From: Niallia taxi
Lineage (GTDB): Bacteria; Bacillota; Bacilli; Bacillales; Cytobacillaceae
Reading direction: 5' to 3'
NCBI RefSeq assembly: GCF_004005475.1
Contig: NZ_RZTZ01000002.1
Span: 496,001 to 560,000 of the forward strand
DNA: 64,000 nt
Under the pieces are notes generated by a model, which saw only the letters and a program-made list of their open reading frames with translations, searched no databases and had not been told where the DNA came from. Numbering within the stretch: the stretch's first letter is position 1; each line of letters opens with the position of its first letter. A program made the position numbers and the translations under genes. Below are positions 17,489-27,504 of the stretch, piece by piece.

Positions 17489-17534
17489 AAAAAAGCTGAT
17501 TTTAGCCTAATAGCGCTAAAACCAGCTTTTTTTT
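17489..17534. terminator. Shared bidirectional terminator between the transpeptidase gene and prli42
   Basis: Arms AAAAAGCTG-TTTTAG and CTAAAA-CAGCTTTTTTTT form a hairpin with A runs on one side and T runs on the other. It serves the convergent genes on both strands. Confidence 0.8.
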
Positions 17535-17628
17535 AGAATAACATACCTATACCAATCAGCAAGGTTGATAATAACATGATGAAAATCATTAAGTAGACAA
17601 CGAATTTCTGAAATTTTTTATTTCTCAT
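17533..17628 (-). CDS. prli42: Stressosome-associated small membrane protein Prli42
   Basis: A 31-aa peptide, MRNKKFQKFVVYLMIFIMLL followed by STLLIGIGMLF. A basic head and one transmembrane helix match the Prli42 family, known from Listeria to tether the stressosome to the membrane and conserved in Bacillus and Listeria. The ATG at 17628 has TTGGAGGAA directly upstream. A promoter-like pair (TTGTTA, 17-bp spacer, TAAAAT on the minus strand) lies further upstream. The gene is convergent with the transpeptidase gene and shares its terminator. It is too short for ordinary gene finding. The call rests on length, charge pattern and recalled family sequence. Confidence 0.82.
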   Translation of the reverse strand: MRNKKFQKFVVYLMIFIMLLSTLLIGIGMLF

Positions 17629-17789
17629 AAATTCCTCCAATTACTCTCTCTATGTCCTTTTATTTTACTAGGAAAAGCATAAAGTAACAACTATAAAGAA
17701 ATTTCCAACAAACTTAGAGATTATATTTCAAACATTTGCTACTTTAGGTGTATACTAATAAAGTGAGTACTTATTTGGAGGAACGAAAT

Positions 17790-18914
17790 ATGATTAATAA
17801 TGAACGTTTATTGAACCAATTTTTGGAGCTTGTACAGGTTGATTCTGAAACAAAATATGAAAAAGAAATTTGTGCATTGCTTAAAAGTAAATTCGAGGCA
17901 CTTGGATTAGACGTATTTGAAGATGATACGACAGCTGTAACTGGGCATGGTGCGGGGAACTTGATTTGTACCCTTCCAGGTACTGTTGAGGGAGCAGATC
18001 CGATTTATTTCACATCCCATATGGATACAGTAGTGCCAGGTGTTGGTATTAAGCCTTCCATTAAGGATGGGTATGTTGTAACAGACGGCACGACTATTTT
18101 GGGTGCTGACGATAAAGCAGGTCTTGCAGTTATGCTGGAGGTTATCACTGTTTTGAAAGAGCAGTCTATCCCGCATGGCACGATTCAGTTTGTTATAACA
18201 GTTGGGGAAGAGTCAGGTTTGGTTGGTGCAAAAGCTCTTGATCCATCATTGGTAAAGGCTAAATACGGCTATGCATTAGACAGTGATGGAAGCGTTGGGA
18301 ATATTGTCGTTGCTGCACCAACACAAGCAAAGGTGAAAGCAACAATTCTTGGAAAAACAGCGCACGCCGGTGTAGCGCCTGAAAAGGGTATTTCCGCTAT
18401 TACCATTGCATCAAAAGCGATTTCTAAGATGCCGCTTGGCAGAATAGACAGTGAGACAACAGCGAATATTGGACGATTTGAAGGCGGACAGCAAACAAAC
18501 ATCGTTTGTGACCATGTGGAAATATTAGCAGAAGCCCGTTCTTTGATTGGTGAGAAAATGGAAGCTCAAGTGGAAAAAATGAAGAATGCCTTTGAGTCTG
18601 CTGCTAAAGAAATGGGCGGCCAGGCGATTGTCGATGTTGAAGTGATGTATCCAGGCTTTAAGTTCGGTGAAGGCGACCATGTTGTTGAGGTTGCTCGTAA
18701 AGCTGCAGCGAAAATTGGCAGAAGCTGTGAGTTACAGCAAAGCGGTGGCGGAAGTGACGCTAATGTCATTTGTGGTTTTGGTATTCCTACAGTGAACCTT
18801 GCTGTTGGCTATGAGGAAATACATACAACAAATGAAAGAATGCCGATTGAAGAATTGAATAAATTGGCGGAAATGGTTGTAGCAATCATTGAGGAAGTTG
18901 CAGCAAGTAAATAA
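17790..18914 (+). CDS. M20 family peptidase (tripeptidase T-like, YqjE)
   Basis: A 374-aa cytoplasmic zinc aminopeptidase-like enzyme of the PepT-like group. Metal and catalytic residues are visible: HMDT (about 80-83), GADDKAG (bridging aspartate), GEESGL (catalytic glutamate and ligand), a ligand aspartate in ALDSDG, and the C-terminal HTTNERM. The dimerisation domain sits in the middle (about 185-290, GKTAHAGVAPEKG). GGAGG is eight bases before the chosen ATG at 17790. B. subtilis yqjE is in the same place. It probably releases N-terminal residues from tripeptides. It is monocistronic with a strong terminator. Confidence 0.92.
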   Translation: MINNERLLNQFLELVQVDSETKYEKEICALLKSKFEALGLDVFEDDTTAVTGHGAGNLICTLPGTVEGADPIYFTSHMDTVVPGVGIKPSIKDGYVVTDGTTILGADDKAGLAVMLEVITVLKEQSIPHGTIQFVITVGEESGLVGAKALDPSLVKAKYGYALDSDGSVGNIVVAAPTQAKVKATILGKTAHAGVAPEKGISAITIASKAISKMPLGRIDSETTANIGRFEGGQQTNIVCDHVEILAEARSLIGEKMEAQVEKMKNAFESAAKEMGGQAIVDVEVMYPGFKFGEGDHVVEVARKAAAKIGRSCELQQSGGGSDANVICGFGIPTVNLAVGYEEIHTTNERMPIEELNKLAEMVVAIIEEVAASK

Positions 18915-18922
18915 TAGAGCAG

Positions 18923-18956
18923 AAGCACTTCCCCATTTATGGGGAAGTGCTTTTTT
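18923..18956 (+). terminator. Terminator of the M20 peptidase gene
   Basis: Perfect 11-bp stem AGCACTTCCCC / GGGGAAGTGCT with a 6-nt loop and a T run. Confidence 0.92.
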
Positions 18957-19139
18957 ATTTGTATTACTATTCAGAAATAATAGGCGAAATATTGGAGGAT
19001 AATTTCTTGCCCGTTTGCTTAAGCAGGAATTAGGCTTTTTTATAGAGGAAATCAATGAAAATTAGTATAATAATACTAGGTAGATTTCGAAATTATTGAT
19101 TTTACATAAAAGTTTATAGAGAAAGCGGGAGAAAAACGA

Positions 19140-19613
19140 ATGATAGAAGCTATAGATAAAGCCGTTATATTTCAAGTAGGAGCTGGAGAATACGCTATTT
19201 CCATTCAGGATGTTATATCCATTGAAAAAGAGGAAAATATAACTAGTGTTGCCCAGCTGCCATCATATGTAATTGGTATTACGAAGGTGAGAGATGAGCT
19301 TATTCCAGTGATTGATCTGGAAAATATCCTGTATAACAAAACATCAACATCATCAGAGCATAACAGACTTATTGTCATTAGACAGGAGGAGCTATCATTT
19401 GCTGTCCTTGTTCATGCAGCGAAAGAAATAATTGATGTGAAAGCCGAAATGGTCAAGCAAGCAGGCCTAACTGTTTACCAAAAGACAAGTTATTTTACTG
19501 GTGTTTTAAACTTAGAGGATCGCTTAATCATGATGATTGATCCGAAAATTTTACTTGATTCACTTGCAGGCATTAAGGATATCAAGGATTATATGAATAA
19601 ACAGCCTGTGTAA
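19140..19613 (+). CDS. Stand-alone CheW-like domain protein
   Basis: A 157-aa protein made of a single CheW domain. The beta-barrel segments are recognisable: VIFQVGAGEYAISIQDVISIE at the start (in part), LPSYVIGITKVRDELIPVIDL at about 40-60, and NRLIVIR with FAVLVHAAKEIIDV in the second half. CheW scaffolds couple chemoreceptors to CheA, but no other chemotaxis gene is near. No receiver domain follows, so it is not CheV. The gene ends 22 bp before dinB on the same strand, so the two are probably cotranscribed. The meaning of that pairing is not clear. Confidence 0.85.
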   Translation: MIEAIDKAVIFQVGAGEYAISIQDVISIEKEENITSVAQLPSYVIGITKVRDELIPVIDLENILYNKTSTSSEHNRLIVIRQEELSFAVLVHAAKEIIDVKAEMVKQAGLTVYQKTSYFTGVLNLEDRLIMMIDPKILLDSLAGIKDIKDYMNKQPV

Positions 19614-19635
19614 TAGATGAGGATTGGTGGGTGCT

Positions 19636-20895
19636 ATGAAGGAGTTCTATCCGAAAAAAGGCAGAGTAATATTGCATGTTGATATGAACAGTTTTTATGC
19701 ATCAGTAGAAATGGCATATGACCCTGAATTAAAAGGAAAACCACTTGCTATCGCTGGAAATGTGGAGGAACGAAAAGGGATTATCATCACTTGCAGCTAT
19801 GAGGCCAGAAAATTTGGCGTGAAAACAACGATGCCTTTATGGGAAGCGAAAAAACTGTGTCCCAATATGATTATTAAGAAGCCGCAGTTTGACAGATATC
19901 GAACAGCTTCTGTTGCCATGTTTGATATTTTGCGTGAGTTTACTGACTTAGTTGAGCCTGTTTCAATTGATGAGGGTTATCTCGATATTACAGAGAGTTA
20001 TAAACTTGGAACACCGTTAGAAATAGCGGAAACCATTCAAAAAAGAATATACGACAGACTCGATTTACCATGCAGTATTGGGATTGCTCCTAATAAATTT
20101 CTCGCAAAAATGGCGTCTGATTTTAAGAAACCAATGGGAATTACGGTTTTGCGGAAAAGAGATGTTCCTTCTGTGCTTTGGCCGCTTGCGGTGGAGGAAA
20201 TGCACGGTATTGGTAAGAAGACAGGCGAAAAGCTCAGGAGCCAAGGGATTGAGACAATTAAGGCCCTTGCAGAGGCTGATTCTATCCAGCTGAAGGGATT
20301 GCTTGGTATCAATGGGCCACGGCTTAAGGATCGAGCAAACGGTTTTGATAACAGACATGTCGATCCGCAAAGTGCAAATGAATTTAAAAGTATCGGTAAC
20401 TCGACGACACTTACTAAGGATACGTCAAACCAGCAGGAGCTATTTCTGACAATAGCTGAGCTGGCACACAAAGTCGCAACGCGCATGAAGCGCAAGAAAG
20501 TCCACACAAAGGGGATAAGCATTACAATCCGCTATAGTAACAGAAAGAACTTTTCAAAAAGCAAAAAGCTGAATAATCCACTTAAGTCAGAAAGTGATTT
20601 AATAGAGGTCAGTAAGGAATTATTTCTGCAGGGCTGGGATGGGAATCCTGTTAGACTGCTTGGTATTACTGCGACAGACTTAGTAGAAAACAACTATGTT
20701 GCCAAACAGCTAGACTTGTTTTCATTTGAGAAGGAAGCGGAAAAGGAACCGTTATGGAAAACGATTGAACAGCTGAAGGAGAAGTATGGCACGAAGATTA
20801 TTGAACCTGCCTCTGAGCGAAATGGTATATCAAAATCTGATGAAGATGTTGGTACTCAAACAAGTTTTAACAAAGATTTCCTTCAAGGAAAGTAG
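19636..20895 (+). CDS. dinB: DNA polymerase IV (Y family)
   Basis: A 419-aa translesion DNA polymerase. The palm catalytic motif DMNSFYASVE lies at about residues 16-25 and SIDEGYLD at about 113-120, the two acidic clusters that bind magnesium. Helix-hairpin-helix segments (MHGIGKKTGEKL) and the little finger follow. A clamp-binding-like motif QLDLFSF is seen near residue 360. The ATG at 19636 is preceded by GGTGGG; a TTG four codons earlier is less likely. Position before gndA matches B. subtilis yqjH (polY1). No LexA box was identified upstream of the cheW-dinB pair. Confidence 0.95.
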   Translation: MKEFYPKKGRVILHVDMNSFYASVEMAYDPELKGKPLAIAGNVEERKGIIITCSYEARKFGVKTTMPLWEAKKLCPNMIIKKPQFDRYRTASVAMFDILREFTDLVEPVSIDEGYLDITESYKLGTPLEIAETIQKRIYDRLDLPCSIGIAPNKFLAKMASDFKKPMGITVLRKRDVPSVLWPLAVEEMHGIGKKTGEKLRSQGIETIKALAEADSIQLKGLLGINGPRLKDRANGFDNRHVDPQSANEFKSIGNSTTLTKDTSNQQELFLTIAELAHKVATRMKRKKVHTKGISITIRYSNRKNFSKSKKLNNPLKSESDLIEVSKELFLQGWDGNPVRLLGITATDLVENNYVAKQLDLFSFEKEAEKEPLWKTIEQLKEKYGTKIIEPASERNGISKSDEDVGTQTSFNKDFLQGK

Positions 20896-21056
20896 TTTTT
20901 AAGATAATTTGCTTTTTGAGAAAATTTTTTTCAGAATTTCGATGAAAGTTTGTTGGGAATGAGCTAGAATAGTTGTATAAATAGTAGAATCTTGCTAAAG
21001 TAAAGTGAATTCAACTATAAAGCTAAGGATACATAGTTTAGAAGGGACGTTAAAAG

Positions 21057-22466
21057 ATGACAAAACAGCAATTTGGGGTTATTGGTTTAGCAGTAATGGG
21101 TAAAAACCTTGCTATGAACATCGAGAGCAGAGGCTATACTGTTTCAGTATTCAACCGTTCTAAAGAAAAAACGGAAGAAATGCTGCAAGAAACAGAAGGC
21201 AAGAACATTTTCGGAACATACACAATGGAAGAGTTTGTGCAATCATTGGAAGTGCCTCGCAAAATCATGCTTATGGTTAAAGCAGGCCCAGCAACTGATG
21301 CTACAATCGAACAATTAAAGCCATTGCTTGATAAAGGCGACATTGTTATTGATGGAGGAAACACTTTCTTCGTAGATACACAACGACGCAACAAAGAATT
21401 AAGTGAGCTTGGAATCCACTTTATCGGTACAGGTGTATCCGGCGGAGAAGAGGGAGCTCTTAAAGGGCCATCTATCATGCCTGGTGGACAAAAAGAAGCT
21501 TATGAGCTTGTAGCTCCTATCTTCCAAGATATCTCCGCTAAAGTGAACGATGAGCCATGTACAACATACATCGGTCCAGACGGTGCTGGCCACTATGTAA
21601 AAATGGTTCATAACGGAATTGAATATGGAGATATGCAATTAATCTGTGAAGCATACTTCATCATGAAGCATGTTCTTGGCCTTGAAGCTCAAGAATTGCA
21701 TGAAGTGTTTGCTGACTGGAACAAAGGCGAGCTTGACAGCTACTTGATCGAAATCACTGCAGATATCTTCACTAAAGTGGATGAAGAAACTGGTAAGCCA
21801 CTAGTAGACTTGATCCTTGACACTGCAGGCCAAAAAGGTACTGGTAAATGGACAAGCCAAAGTGCATTAGACTTAGGTGTTCCGCTTCCAATGATTACTG
21901 AATCAGTATTTGCACGTTTCATTTCTGCAATGAAAGATGAGCGTACAAAAGCTAGCAAAGTATTGTCTGGACCAGAAATCAAAGCATTTACTGGCGATAA
22001 AGCAGCATACATTGAGTCTGTTCGCAAAGCGCTATACTTGAGCAAGATTGTTTCTTATGCGCAAGGTTTCGCGCAAATGAGAGCTGCATCTGAAGAGTAT
22101 AACTGGGATCTTAACTACGGTGAGATTGCGATGATTTTCCGTGGAGGCTGCATTATCCGTGCACAATTCCTACAAAAAATCAAAGATGCTTATGACCGTG
22201 ACCCAGAATTGAAAAACCTATTGCTTGATCCTTACTTCAGCGATATCACAGAGCAATACCAATCTGCTCTTCGCGAAGTAATTTCAGGTGCTGTATTAAA
22301 CGGTATTCCTGTACCAAGCTTTGCTGCTGCACTAGCTTACTTTGACAGCTATCGTACAGAAACACTTCCAGCAAATCTTCTTCAAGCACAACGTGACTAT
22401 TTCGGTGCACACACATACCAACGCACTGATAAAGAAGGCGTATTCCACACTAACTGGATGAAATAA
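21057..22466 (+). CDS. gndA: 6-phosphogluconate dehydrogenase, decarboxylating
   Basis: A 469-aa enzyme that oxidises 6-phosphogluconate to ribulose 5-phosphate and CO2. The Rossmann motif [10 protein letters not shown] is at residues 10-19, the substrate-binding GVSGGEEGA near 128, and the catalytic [12 protein letters not shown] near 184-195. The length matches GndA. AGAAGGGA precedes the ATG. Zwf, the preceding step of the oxidative pentose phosphate pathway, is encoded nearby on the other strand, as in B. subtilis yqjI-yqjJ. Codon use is strongly biased, as expected for an abundant protein. Confidence 0.97.
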   Translation: MTKQQFGVIGLAVMGKNLAMNIESRGYTVSVFNRSKEKTEEMLQETEGKNIFGTYTMEEFVQSLEVPRKIMLMVKAGPATDATIEQLKPLLDKGDIVIDGGNTFFVDTQRRNKELSELGIHFIGTGVSGGEEGALKGPSIMPGGQKEAYELVAPIFQDISAKVNDEPCTTYIGPDGAGHYVKMVHNGIEYGDMQLICEAYFIMKHVLGLEAQELHEVFADWNKGELDSYLIEITADIFTKVDEETGKPLVDLILDTAGQKGTGKWTSQSALDLGVPLPMITESVFARFISAMKDERTKASKVLSGPEIKAFTGDKAAYIESVRKALYLSKIVSYAQGFAQMRAASEEYNWDLNYGEIAMIFRGGCIIRAQFLQKIKDAYDRDPELKNLLLDPYFSDITEQYQSALREVISGAVLNGIPVPSFAAALAYFDSYRTETLPANLLQAQRDYFGAHTYQRTDKEGVFHTNWMK

Positions 22467-22473
22467 TAAGCTA

Positions 22474-22507
22474 AACAAAAAAACACCTATATGGTGTTTT
22501 TTTGTTT
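22474..22507. terminator. Bidirectional terminator between gndA and the phosphoesterase gene
   Basis: A symmetrical hairpin with AACAAAAAAACACC and GGTGTTTTTTTGTT arms serves two convergent genes. Confidence 0.88.
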
Positions 22508-22515
22508 GCTTGCTT

Positions 22516-23625
22516 TTATACAAAGTCAATATCAATACATACAATTTCCGAACGGCTTCCTAATCGAATCGGAGGTCCCCAAAAGCCAAACCCAGATGAT
22601 ACAATTGCATGAAGCTGCTCCTTTTGTTTATAGCCCCAATCGAGTTCAAATACCCTTCTAGTAATGAAATGATTTGGTGCCATTTGACCTCTATGTGTAT
22701 GGCCAGATAAGGATAAATCGATGCCCTCCTCCATTGCTTGCACTAACTCTGCAGGCTGGTGATCCATCATAATAACAGGAAAATCGGCAGGTTTTTGTTT
22801 CACCAGTTCCTTGATAGGCAAGCGCTTTGTATCTGTCTTATCCTTTCTGCCAATCAGGATAAACCGGTCATCTATTACTTCTGTCTCATCCATTAATATC
22901 TTTACACCGACACGATCCATTTCCTCCAAAAATTCCGGTATTTTATTGCCATAATATTCATGGTTTCCTAGCACGCCATAAATTCCTAACGGAGCAGTTA
23001 ATTCCATCATTTTATCGCCCATTTTTTTACGGAGGAAAGGAATAGGGTCATCGTCAATAATATCTCCTGGAAAAAGAATAATATCTGGTGTCAGCCCATT
23101 GATTCGCTCAACAAGACGGTTTAAATGAGCATTGCCTGAAAGTGTGCCGAAATGCATATCTGATGCCATTGCTATTCTCAGCTTGCTTGGTTTTGCTGCT
23201 GTTTTAGGTATCATAAGCTCATATTGTTTGATAACAGGGGAGTATGCATTATAACTCCCGGCAATCAGTAAATAGGCAAATATTATAAAGGTGGCAATCC
23301 CGATCATAGCAATTGTTTTATCAGCATCTGTATATCTTGAAATAATGTATGCTATCAAGTCAGCTAATGGCAGGATAAGGACAGCATATTGAAGAAAACC
23401 GAGCCAGTAGGAACCGACAATTCGGAATAGGGGAATGGACCGAATGAGATGGCCGGCAAAATACGAATAAGCGACAATTAGCAGAATAGCTGTCAAAACA
23501 GGAACATATACACTCGGCAGCAATACCTTGAGCCATGTGAAGATATTCCAGCCAATATATAAAATAATTAAATTATATAGAAGAAACATGAGTAAGAACT
23601 GCAAGACTATTTTAGTTTTTCCCAT
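22516..23625 (-). CDS. Membrane-anchored metallophosphoesterase
   Basis: A 369-aa protein with an N-terminal membrane part of about four helices (residues 8-125) and a C-terminal calcineurin-like phosphoesterase domain. Metal-binding motifs are in order: SDMHFG (about 155-160), PGDIIDDD (about 184-191), GNHEY (about 218-222), MDHQP and SGHTHRGQ (about 304-311). Related Bacillus proteins are YkoQ and YkuE; YkuE acts on UDP-linked lipids, but the substrate here is unknown. GGGAG lies about 13 bases before the ATG. It is downstream of zwf on the same strand but separated by a terminator. Confidence 0.88.
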   Translation of the reverse strand: MGKTKIVLQFLLMFLLYNLIILYIGWNIFTWLKVLLPSVYVPVLTAILLIVAYSYFAGHLIRSIPLFRIVGSYWLGFLQYAVLILPLADLIAYIISRYTDADKTIAMIGIATFIIFAYLLIAGSYNAYSPVIKQYELMIPKTAAKPSKLRIAMASDMHFGTLSGNAHLNRLVERINGLTPDIILFPGDIIDDDPIPFLRKKMGDKMMELTAPLGIYGVLGNHEYYGNKIPEFLEEMDRVGVKILMDETEVIDDRFILIGRKDKTDTKRLPIKELVKQKPADFPVIMMDHQPAELVQAMEEGIDLSLSGHTHRGQMAPNHFITRRVFELDWGYKQKEQLHAIVSSGFGFWGPPIRLGSRSEIVCIDIDFV

Positions 23626-23661
23626 AAAGCTTCGAAACTCCCATCATTTTGATAAGTACAT

Positions 23662-23692
23662 AAAAACGTGAAATCGAGGATTTCACGTTTTT
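23662..23692 (-). terminator. Terminator of zwf
   Basis: Perfect 10-bp stem ACGTGAAATC / GATTTCACGT with a 3-nt loop, flanked by A and T runs. It lies 20 bp past the zwf stop. Confidence 0.9.
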
Positions 23693-23711
23693 GATATTGT
23701 TATAATTATAA

Positions 23712-25217
23712 TCAGCAAACATCTACTTCAAACTGGCTAAGTGGCCACCAGAAGAAGCCGTCTTTTTCAAGCAGTTCGTCTGATTCCTTCGGTCCCATGC
23801 TGCCAGCAGCATAGTTAGGGAAGTTTTCAGCAGTTGTGCTTGACCATGCTTGTGAGATTTTATCAACATAGCTCCAAGAAAGAGCTACCTCGTCCCAGTG
23901 GGTAAAGTTAGTTGCATCGCCATGAATGCTGTCATCAATCAGCTTTTCATATGCTTCAGGTGTATTGATGCTTGCAATGCCTGTGTTTGCATAGCTTAAT
24001 TTAATTGGTGTAGCTTCCATATTTTGACCAGCTTTTTTAGCATTTAAATGCAAGGTAATGCCTTCTTCTGGCTGAATATGAATAACAAGCAAGTTTGGAG
24101 TAAGTGCTTGATCTTTCTTGTCGTAAAGGTTCATTGGAATGTCCTTGAACTGAACAACTATTTTGGTAGATTTTGATTCAAGGCGTTTTCCTGTACGGAT
24201 ATAAAAAGGCACTCCAGCCCAACGGAAGTTATCAATCATGACTTTTCCGGCTACAAATGTTTCTGTTTGTGATGCTGGATTAACCATTTGTTCTTCCCTG
24301 TAACCTGGTACTTCTTGGTCTTCGACAAGTCCTTTTCCATACTGGCCTCTGACAAAGTAGTTCTTTACGTCTTCCCCTTCAACAGGGCGCATCGCACGGA
24401 ATACTTTAACCTTCTCAGAACGGATTTCATCAGGTGTTAGACGAATAGGCGGCTCCATTGCAAGCAACGCAACCATTTGCAGGATATGGTTTTGCACCAT
24501 ATCACGAAGTGCTCCGCTAGTTTCATAGTATCTGCCTCGTTCTTCAACACCCAAAACTTCACTTGAAGTAACTTGAATATTGCTGATATAGCGGTTATTC
24601 CATAGGTTTTCGAAAATGGCATTAGAGAAACGGATCGTTTCAATATTTTGTACCATTGCTTTACCTAAATAATGGTCAATTCGGTATACTTCATTTTCAG
24701 CAAATGCTGTCCGGATTTGTTCATTCAGCTCTTTTGCTGATTCTAGGTCATGGCCAAATGGCTTTTCGATGATAAGGCGTTTAAAGCCTGAAACATCTGT
24801 AAGACCATCCTGTTTAAGATGGATAGCAATCGGGCCAAAGAATTCAGGTGCCATTGCCAGATAGAACACACGGTTTCCGCCTAAACTGTATTTGTTGTCC
24901 AGGTCGTCCGCGATGTTTTTCAAAGCAGCATATGAACTGGAATCAGTAACATCATGTGAATGGTAGCAGAAGTGAGAAGCAAATGCTTCTAAATCCTTGC
25001 TTCCATCAATCGCTTCAGCGACAGAGTTCTGTACATTTTGTTTGAACTGCTCATCCGTTAACGTTCTTCTTCCTACACCGACTACAGCAAAGCGGGAAAG
25101 CTTGCCTTTTTGATACAAACGGTAAAGGGAAGGAAACAGCTTTCTGTTTGCCAAATCTCCAGTTGCCCCAAAAATCATGATTAACGCAGTAGAATGTTGA
25201 TTTTGATTCACGTACAT
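23712..25217 (-). CDS. zwf: Glucose-6-phosphate 1-dehydrogenase
   Basis: A 501-aa enzyme that starts the oxidative pentose phosphate pathway by making 6-phosphogluconolactone and NADPH. The coenzyme motif FGATGDLANRKL lies at about 16-27 and the active-site RIDHYLGK near 176-183, which bears the catalytic histidine; IEKPFGHD is also intact. AGAGG precedes the ATG. The gene is divergent from rnz across a 388-bp intergenic region. A local run of C and W residues at the end (WWPLSQFEVDVC) is usual for the Bacillus enzyme. Confidence 0.97.
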   Translation of the reverse strand: MYVNQNQHSTALIMIFGATGDLANRKLFPSLYRLYQKGKLSRFAVVGVGRRTLTDEQFKQNVQNSVAEAIDGSKDLEAFASHFCYHSHDVTDSSSYAALKNIADDLDNKYSLGGNRVFYLAMAPEFFGPIAIHLKQDGLTDVSGFKRLIIEKPFGHDLESAKELNEQIRTAFAENEVYRIDHYLGKAMVQNIETIRFSNAIFENLWNNRYISNIQVTSSEVLGVEERGRYYETSGALRDMVQNHILQMVALLAMEPPIRLTPDEIRSEKVKVFRAMRPVEGEDVKNYFVRGQYGKGLVEDQEVPGYREEQMVNPASQTETFVAGKVMIDNFRWAGVPFYIRTGKRLESKSTKIVVQFKDIPMNLYDKKDQALTPNLLVIHIQPEEGITLHLNAKKAGQNMEATPIKLSYANTGIASINTPEAYEKLIDDSIHGDATNFTHWDEVALSWSYVDKISQAWSSTTAENFPNYAAGSMGPKESDELLEKDGFFWWPLSQFEVDVC

Positions 25218-25605
25218 GGACCTCTTTTCTATATATATGTATGGATCTCAATGCTTTTATCTCCAATGGTGTTGATCTTGCCATGTTTTTTCTATGGTAA
25301 GCATCTTACTGGTATAGAATTTTAGCTGACTAAAATCATTTTAGCAAATATTATGTTTGAATATTTGAAAATTTTAATAAGTAGGCAGCCGCCATATCGA
25401 TACCTAAAAAATATGTTATCTTTTTAGATATTACATGATAATAGGGAAACTTACTAGGAAAAAGTTTTAATATATTTGGATTAGGTCATTTTTTGCATTA
25501 TACTGCTAGTATCAACGGTTATTTTGTGCAAATTATACAATGTTAGCATACCTAACCTCTTATATAGGTAAACAAGAGAAAAAGAGAAAGAAGTGATTGG
25601 TTTTT
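25218..25605. other. Divergent intergenic region of zwf and rnz
   Basis: No gene is seen in these 388 bp. The stretch is AT-rich and must hold the promoters of zwf (leftward) and rnz (rightward). Several TATAAT-like boxes occur but none has a convincing -35 partner, so I do not assign promoters. Confidence 0.5.
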
Positions 25606-26529
25606 ATGCAATTAACATTTTTAGGCACTGGTGCTGGAATACCAGCAAAAGCGAGGAATGTGACAAGCATCGCGTTAAAGCTGCTTGAGGAAAAAGGGAG
25701 CATTTGGTTATTTGATTGTGGCGAAGCGACACAGCATCAAATTTTACATACAAATATTAAGCCGCGAAGAGTGGAAAAGGTGTTTATTACTCACCTCCAT
25801 GGTGATCATATATACGGTTTGCCAGGCTTTTTGGCTAGCAGATCCTTTCAAGGCGGAGAATCTCCACTGACTGTTTATGGTCCAAAAGGCATTGCAGACT
25901 ATATTGCTGTCAGCTTGAAGGTCAGTCAAACTTATTTGAAATATGAACTGAATATAGTCGAAGTTAACGAGGGCATTATTTTGGACGAAGATCAGTTTTA
26001 TGTCGAAGCGAAAATGCTAGAGCATGGTGTGCAAAGCTTTGGTTATCGAATTGTCGAAAAGGATCGGCCAGGCGCTCTCTTGACAGAAAAATTGGCGGAA
26101 ATGGGAGTTAAGCCAGGACCACTCTTCAGAGAAATTAAAGCAGGCAAGGAAGTAACCCTTGAAAATGGCACCATCATTAACGGGAAGGACTTTGTTGGTC
26201 CTAGTATAAAAGGTAGAATAGTTACTATTCTCGGTGACACTAGAAGCTGTAGTGCTGCTGTAGAGCTGGCAAAGGCTGCAGATGTTTTAGTGCATGAAGC
26301 TACATTTTCAGAAAAAGAAGCGGCAATAGCGGGCGAGTATTATCATTCAACAGCAGGACAAGCCGCGACAAACGCAAAGGAAGCAGGCGTGAAATTCTTG
26401 ATTCTTACACATATCAGTGCGAGATACGATACAACAGAAACATTGCTAGAGGAGGCACAAGCAATCTTTCCAGCTTCATCTGTAGCGGAGGACTTTAAAG
26501 AGTATGAGATTCCAGCTTATAAAGAATAG
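25606..26529 (+). CDS. rnz: Ribonuclease Z
   Basis: A 307-aa metallo-beta-lactamase-fold endonuclease that trims the 3' end of tRNA precursors lacking an encoded CCA. The Zn site HLHGDH is at about residues 63-68, with further ligands in LEHGVQS, LGDTRSC and LTHISARY. The flexible exosite arm (about 150-190) is seen. The ATG at 25606 gives the family length of 307; the nearby TTG at 25597 would add three residues. AAGTGA is a weak ribosome site. It matches B. subtilis yqjK. Confidence 0.96.
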   Translation: MQLTFLGTGAGIPAKARNVTSIALKLLEEKGSIWLFDCGEATQHQILHTNIKPRRVEKVFITHLHGDHIYGLPGFLASRSFQGGESPLTVYGPKGIADYIAVSLKVSQTYLKYELNIVEVNEGIILDEDQFYVEAKMLEHGVQSFGYRIVEKDRPGALLTEKLAEMGVKPGPLFREIKAGKEVTLENGTIINGKDFVGPSIKGRIVTILGDTRSCSAAVELAKAADVLVHEATFSEKEAAIAGEYYHSTAGQAATNAKEAGVKFLILTHISARYDTTETLLEEAQAIFPASSVAEDFKEYEIPAYKE

Positions 26530-26552
26530 CAAGTAAATGAAGAGGTGAAGCG

Positions 26553-27344
26553 ATGAGAGACTTACAAGGCAAGAATATTATCATTACAGGTGCGTCCTCC
26601 GGAATCGGAGAAAGGCTGGCTGAGAATGCAGCAAGGCTCGGTGCTAGACCAATCCTTATTGCAAGATCAGAAGACAAGCTGAAGGAAATTGCGGCGAGAA
26701 TACAGAAAGAGACAGCAGCAGAGCCCCTTTATTTTGTGTTGGATGTCAGTGATTTGACGATGGTTCATGAGGTTTTTACAGAAATATATATAAAGGTAGG
26801 ATTTGTCGATATTCTCGTTAACAATGCTGGCTTTGGCATTTTTGAGTATTTGCATGAAACAAATATGCAGGATATGGAAAGAATGTTTGCAGTAAATGTG
26901 CTCGGTCTTATTTCGTGTACAAAAGAGGTTCTACCGTCTATGCTGCAGGAAAACAAGGGGCATATTATTAATATCGCTTCACAAGCCGGCAAGCTTGCCA
27001 CAGCAAAATCGTCTGGTTATTCTGCCACAAAGCATGCTGTTTTAGGCTTTACAAATAGTCTCCGGATGGAGGTAGCGAAAACTGCTATAAATGTAAGTGC
27101 TGTTAATCCTGGGCCAATTGATACCAATTTCTTTGAAATAGCAGATAAGTCCGGCAACTATGTAAAGAACGTACAGAAATTTATGCTTACAACAGATTAC
27201 GTAGCAGACCGTATTACCGCAATGCTTTTAAGGCCAAAAAGAGAGCTAAACCTGCCAGGGTGGATGAATGCAGGGAGTATTCTGTACAGTTTATTTCCGC
27301 GCATAGCAGATCGGGTAATGGGCGGTATGCTTGATAAAAAATAA
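26553..27344 (+). CDS. Short-chain dehydrogenase/reductase (YqjQ-like)
   Basis: A 263-aa classical SDR enzyme. The cofactor motif TGASSGIG lies at residues 12-19, the NNAGFG motif at about 90-95, and the catalytic tetrad includes the serine in NIASQAG and the pair YSATK near 155-159. The arginine after the first strand (LIARSEDK) suggests NADP preference. Substrate is unknown. GAGGTG precedes the ATG, 23 bp after rnz, so cotranscription is likely. The C-terminal amphipathic stretch may contact membrane, as in related reductases. Confidence 0.9.
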   Translation: MRDLQGKNIIITGASSGIGERLAENAARLGARPILIARSEDKLKEIAARIQKETAAEPLYFVLDVSDLTMVHEVFTEIYIKVGFVDILVNNAGFGIFEYLHETNMQDMERMFAVNVLGLISCTKEVLPSMLQENKGHIINIASQAGKLATAKSSGYSATKHAVLGFTNSLRMEVAKTAINVSAVNPGPIDTNFFEIADKSGNYVKNVQKFMLTTDYVADRITAMLLRPKRELNLPGWMNAGSILYSLFPRIADRVMGGMLDKK

Positions 27345-27504
27345 TCACTCTGGGGGACTCTGTTTATAAATCATAGGATGTATCTTATAATTTCATGCAG
27401 GTCTGTTTGAAGTAATATCCATTAGCACAGCCGTTCTTTTTAGTGTTAAATGGTAGTATCCTACTAGATTTTATTATATACTAGTTTCAATCTGTAAGGG
27501 AAAA

